DNA from: Kryptolebias marmoratus
Lineage: Eukaryota > Chordata > Actinopteri > Cyprinodontiformes > Rivulidae
Direction: 5' to 3'
Assembly: GCF_001649575.2 (NCBI RefSeq)
Contig: NC_051434.1
Location: forward strand, 6,691,184 to 6,755,183
Length of the DNA: 64,000 nucleotides
The notes under the pieces were generated by a model that did not search any database, had not been told where the DNA came from, and saw nothing but the letters and a program-made list of their open reading frames with translations. Shown piece by piece: positions 60,321-64,000 of this stretch. Each line of letters starts with the position of its first letter. The stretch's first letter is position 1. The position numbers and the translations under genes were made by a program.

Positions 60321-60700
60321 CCCCACGCTGGGCACCAAATGTGATGGTTCGCCCCTGCTGCTGCTCCGTACAGGAGACAGGACCGAACCATAAACACAGA
60401 CGCAGGGAGGACAGCTGTTCGGAGGTGCTTTCATCAGAATCACCACTCCGTTTCATTTCAGAACTGTTGTTTTGTCGAACAGTCAACTCAGAAGCTGCAA
60501 AATTACCCACACGATGGCTTCGAATCGTGTTGATTAATGTCTACTCACACTTGTCCTACTTAGAGCCAAAAGTTAGTCCCCCAACTCCTCACTTCTTCTC
60601 TCCTACTGAGAACACTGAGCAACGCAGACATTTTTCGCCCTCCCTGTCCCACAGAAACAAGTTACACAACCAGCTGATGGAAGTCCAGAATCCGGCGTGA
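60321..60700 (-). mobile_element. LTR end with primer-binding site, LTR retroelement remnant
   Basis: On the minus strand an LTR-like end (GGGGCGAACCATCACA) is followed after two bases by TGGTGCCCAGCGTGGGG, plus coordinates 60321-60337. This differs at only two positions from the 17-base primer-binding site for lysine tRNA-1,2, which many retroviruses and related elements use. The LTR would extend upward from 60340; its other edge is not clear. Internal sequence is lost within tens of bases below 60320, so no gag, pol or env is present. The 119-codon plus frame here (60341-60700) is not a gene. It could be an endogenous retrovirus or a gypsy-type element; I cannot tell which. Confidence 0.48.
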
Positions 60701-62309
60701 AGAGGACTCACTATTAGCAGCCGCCTACAAGCTCCTGCCACTCTGACATCAGTGGCCTAAGACTGTGGAGGAGCTGGCAGGACTCAGAGAGCATGCCTTC
60801 TGGCCTCGGCAGGGAGGAAGGCCAGCAGACTGGAGCGTTTTACACACAAATACACACACCACACAAAAGCACACCAACGTACAATAGGAGCCGTGGCATG
60901 TAAAAGTTGGTTTACATGCTGGCAGGGTTAAAGGTAGAAGGATGTAACCCTGTTTACATCAAGAACCAAAGAGAGGAGCGGAGCGGAGCTGAGTTCTGTT
61001 AATTGGCACAAATTGGTTGATGCTTGTTCACCCTTATGTTGAGGCCTGACTCATGTCAGCGCTGAGACCGGCAGAATGTCATGGGTGATGCAAACTGGTT
61101 TGGGCATTAGCTTCTGAACTAAGCCTATTTTGGTTCAGTTCTAATTTTATCTGTCAGTTCAAGACAAATAAAACAAGTGAGCTGGTTGACTTGACTTGTA
61201 GCTTTGTTTCATTTTGTCTCTTCTGTTGCTACCGTCCAGAGAATTTTTCTGCTCTCTTCTTGCTAGCAATGTTTTAAAACACCAAATTAGTAAAGGCAAT
61301 ATGAGTTTGACACTCCGTTAAACGTGTTTCTTCAATCTTTCCCACAGACTGGTAAGATTTTAGACTGCACCACAAAGATTCATGCAAAGCTCTTTGTACA
61401 AGAACTGCTGAGCCATTGACAGGAAATATTGATGGTCCAAATCACAATCTTACACTTACACCAATATCACACTACCTGACTCAATTTCAGCTTAAAGCAA
61501 AACGGTACTTGTGGGAAACACCTTCGACTTCATGTTTTCCAGAACGTCTAAATACATGTGATCACAGTGGGTTTGTTCAGTTATACCACATTTTATCCAG
61601 CTTCAGTTGACTCATAAGGAAAAGAGCTAAGTTAACAATGAGCACTCGGATGTACTTGAACAAACCTGAGCTAGAGGTCCCAGATTCAAATCCTAGACAA
61701 GCTCCTAAATATGTTTTAGTTTGTCTATCAAAGAATGGCTCAAAGGACAGATAATGTAGAATCCAGACAATTGTGATGTTTAAGTAGAGTTTAATTGAAA
61801 CAAAATTCAGAAACAAAAACCAAAGGCAATTGGGAGCCCAAATAAAAGAGGGAGAAAGCCTCGAATGTCAATGTTAACATAAACCTTTGATCCCCAAAAC
61901 TAAACCTGAGAACCAAAACCAAACACAGGACTGCCAGTAACTCCCAAGCCCGTTAGTTATTAGAAATAAAAGTTAACAAGACTGACAAGGCTGGTGTCTA
62001 TGGGAGCGTAAAGCCAAACAAGCCGGCAACTTTCAGCCTCCCTCCCCAGTGGGCGGGGCTTGTTCTTTTTTAACCACTTGCCAGCCAATTAGCTCTTGAA
62101 AGACAAGACACACTAATGAATTGACACAAGGGGAATGTGATAGTTGCACAAGTCAAAATGTATGTGGAAAAGACAGATTGAACTTGAGTCATGATTATTA
62201 TGCCAAAACAAAACATTTTAAAGACAAAGCTTCTTGCTTATAAAATGCTATACTAAACTGAAAAAAGTAGCTGGAAGAAAGGAAACAAAAGTGAGTCAAA
62301 GTCAATCTA
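60701..62309. other. Intergenic DNA, no gene seen
   Basis: Complex and GC-balanced to about 61080, then AT-rich. CCCAGATTCAAATCC near 61678 resembles a SINE B box but has no recognisable body. No exon signals. Confidence 0.45.
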
Positions 62310-62560
62310 TTAGCACTTGGAGACTGTGTTGGGACTGAGTCTCAGCTACAACCACACCAAAGTGTAGCTCAACATGAAATTGTCTGAGCTTTAGCCATTT
62401 TGATGAGCTGTTGCAGCCATCTTGAACTGAGTTAACTTCAAAAGATGTAGATGTACATTCAGTGAATACTTTATGAGAGTTTCATGAAAGTACGTCCAGC
62501 GGTTCATGAAATATTTTGCTAACAGAAAGACAAGCAATTTCATTGTGGTGGGCAATGAAC
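62310..62560 (+). repeat. Dispersed repeat copy C (same family as 12890-13150)
   Basis: Shared blocks in order: ACAACCACACCAAAGTGTAG, CTGAGCTTTAGCCATTTTGA, GCAGCCATCTTGAACTGAGT, TATGAGAGTTTCATGAAAGT, GTCCAGCGGTTCATGAAATA, TTTTGCTAACAGAAAGACAA. It has the same orientation as copies A and B. The 3' end fades at CATTGTGGTGGGCAATG. Confidence 0.72.
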
Positions 62561-63860
62561 ATCAGCTATAAATATCCCATTTGATATGAGGGAATAGATA
62601 ATAATATAGATTCACATAAAAACAAACATAACCTTATTGTAAGAATTACAGGAAGAGGATTCATTTTATAAAGAAATTAGGCCTAAATGAAAGCTTGTAA
62701 AGACAAAATTAGACTTTTTATCTGATAATTATGATGCTTTTTGCTCAATAATGACAACACTTGACCCCAGGTGCTCCAGGAGAGCAGCTGACACAAGGAA
62801 CTGAAATCTCCTCACCCTTTTACATTCACGTGTAATTACCGCAGTCACAAAGAAACACAGCTTCGCGACTTGAGAAACCCAAAATGCAGCTGTTACTCCG
62901 ATGGTCTGCTGTCGCTACAACTTTAAAACACGAGTCCCATCTTCATGGTGTTTTATCAGACTCTGTGAAATCTGTTTGGGAAAGTGAAAGAGAAAATAGC
63001 TCCACCGCCATGCGAGACCACCCACTCACATCTTCCTCTGCTCTGGGTGAGTCACTACCAGCCACCACTAACCACACAGGTAAAACCTAGCGTTGCCCTG
63101 AACGCCTACACATTCTGCTACTAAAGACTAGAGAAAATGACAGGGGTTAGACACTGATTTCTCCCTCTCACTCTATTTGAAGAAAAAAAAATCTTTAGCC
63201 TTAGTTTACTTTCAGGTGACTGTGATTGTTCTTTCTTTGGATTATTATTTTTGGCATTTGGCAATTAACAGCTCCATAGGCAAATAACAAAACCCAAAAA
63301 ACTAACAATAAACATAATTAACTGCAACTTCACAAGAGGCGAAAAACAAAGCAGAAGCACTTTTCCTCTTTGTTCATTTTGACTGCAACAGAGCCCGTCT
63401 TCACACCTCCCACATGGTTTAACATGTTGCATTGTCCCCCACACAGCTATTCACATACACAGACTCACAGCAGAAACACATAAAGACCCACAAGCACTCA
63501 CACACATATATACGAAGACCACATCAGCCTGGGGCTCCCCTTTTTTCTGCCTCCGCACCAAAGGTGTGATCGTTCGTTGTGCCTCTGAGGAGGTGGGGGA
63601 CATTCTTCAACGCAGGGTTTAAGGTATTAGGTTCGCCCACCTCTGCCAGATCATATCTTTAATATATAGAAGTCCTGCCATCACTGGGGCTCCCCTTGAT
63701 GTATCCATCAAAACAGTGCAGGGCACCTCCTCTTTAAATGAACAAGTAGCTGCCTAACAGGTTTCATGTCATGTTGTTGTGTCATTATTAACCCCTGTCT
63801 CAAAAAACAAAACTCTACACCAGTAAACCCACTAAACAAGATAGTATCCTTTTTAAAAAT
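62561..63860. other. Intergenic DNA, no gene seen
   Basis: AT-rich, with a CACA-rich patch near 63440-63520. A 68-codon plus frame at 62884-63090 is unsupported. TGTAATTACCGCAG near 62831 repeats a core also seen near 30249. Confidence 0.45.
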
Positions 63861-64000
63861 CATCCATCCATCCATCCATCCATCCATTCTCTTCCGCTTA
63901 TCCGGGGTCGGGTCGCGGGGGCAGCAGCCTAAGCAGGGAGACCCAGACTTCCCTCTCCCCAGCCACTTGGGCCAGCTCCTCCGGGGGAATCCCAAGGCGT
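63861..64000 (-). mobile_element. LINE 3' end with GGAT tail, cut by the window edge
   Basis: The minus strand enters from beyond the window with an open frame reading LGIPPEELAQVAGEREVWVS and ending LLPPRPDPG at a stop (plus coordinates 63898-63900). A short spacer and a (GGAT)n tail at 63861-63888 follow. This is the well-known carboxy terminus and 3' end of a highly abundant teleost non-LTR retrotransposon. The reading frame is intact over the visible 34 codons, so the copy is fairly young. The clade is not decided here. The rest lies outside the window. Confidence 0.82.

Noticed and set aside
60341..60700. 119-codon plus-strand frame
   Set aside because: It lies antisense to the LTR remnant and has no recognisable protein features.
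61660..61700. Possible tRNA or SINE B box (AGATTCAAATCC)
   Set aside because: No A box at the right distance, no cloverleaf and no recognisable SINE body follow.
1..64000. CRISPR arrays, prokaryotic operons, phage or plasmid modules
   Set aside because: No regularly spaced direct repeats, ribosome-binding sites or dense collinear genes exist; every signal fits vertebrate nuclear DNA.

Overview
The window reads as vertebrate nuclear DNA, most likely from a teleost fish. There is no dense coding, no operon structure and no prokaryotic signal. The repeats are of fish type: a Tc1-like transposon whose ends read TACACTATATTGCC, small hAT elements with 8-bp target duplications, tRNA-headed SINEs with GGAT tails, pieces of two LINEs, LTR-like sequence and many microsatellites. 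The species cannot be named from sequence alone.

Only one piece of a host protein gene can be supported. It is a 189-bp exon on the minus strand (14254-14442) with a branch-point-like motif, a long pyrimidine tract, an AG acceptor, an ATG in strong context and a GTAAGT donor. It encodes 58 polar, low-complexity residues. About 1-2 kb upstream (15500-16290) lies a CpG-rich, GC-rich block that is the best candidate for its promoter and 5' UTR. On this reading, 1-14253 is the start of a long intron and 16300-64000 is the 5' flank or intergenic DNA. I do not recognise the gene.

Layout: 1-14253, AT-rich presumed intron with an internally deleted Tc1 copy (1195-1921), a solo hAT end (about 9100) and a dispersed-repeat copy (12890-13150). 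14254-16290, exon and CpG block. 16368-17440, a 690-bp hAT element with perfect target duplication inserted beside the 3' end of a LINE relic. 17441-64000, long gene-poor DNA with scattered SINE, LTR-like, MITE and LINE pieces. Several islands of more complex sequence, rich in TAATTA-type cores, look like conserved enhancers of a developmental locus. That last point is inference, because conservation cannot be seen in one sequence.

Nearly all open frames of 60-176 codons here look like chance frames in AT-rich or GC-rich non-coding DNA. I found no CRISPR array, rRNA, tRNA gene or prokaryote-like system. The most informative items are the isolated exon with its CpG block, the hAT element carrying two perfect hairpins with 3-nt loops, an LTR end with a lysine-type primer-binding site, and two unnamed repeat families with copies tens of kilobases apart.
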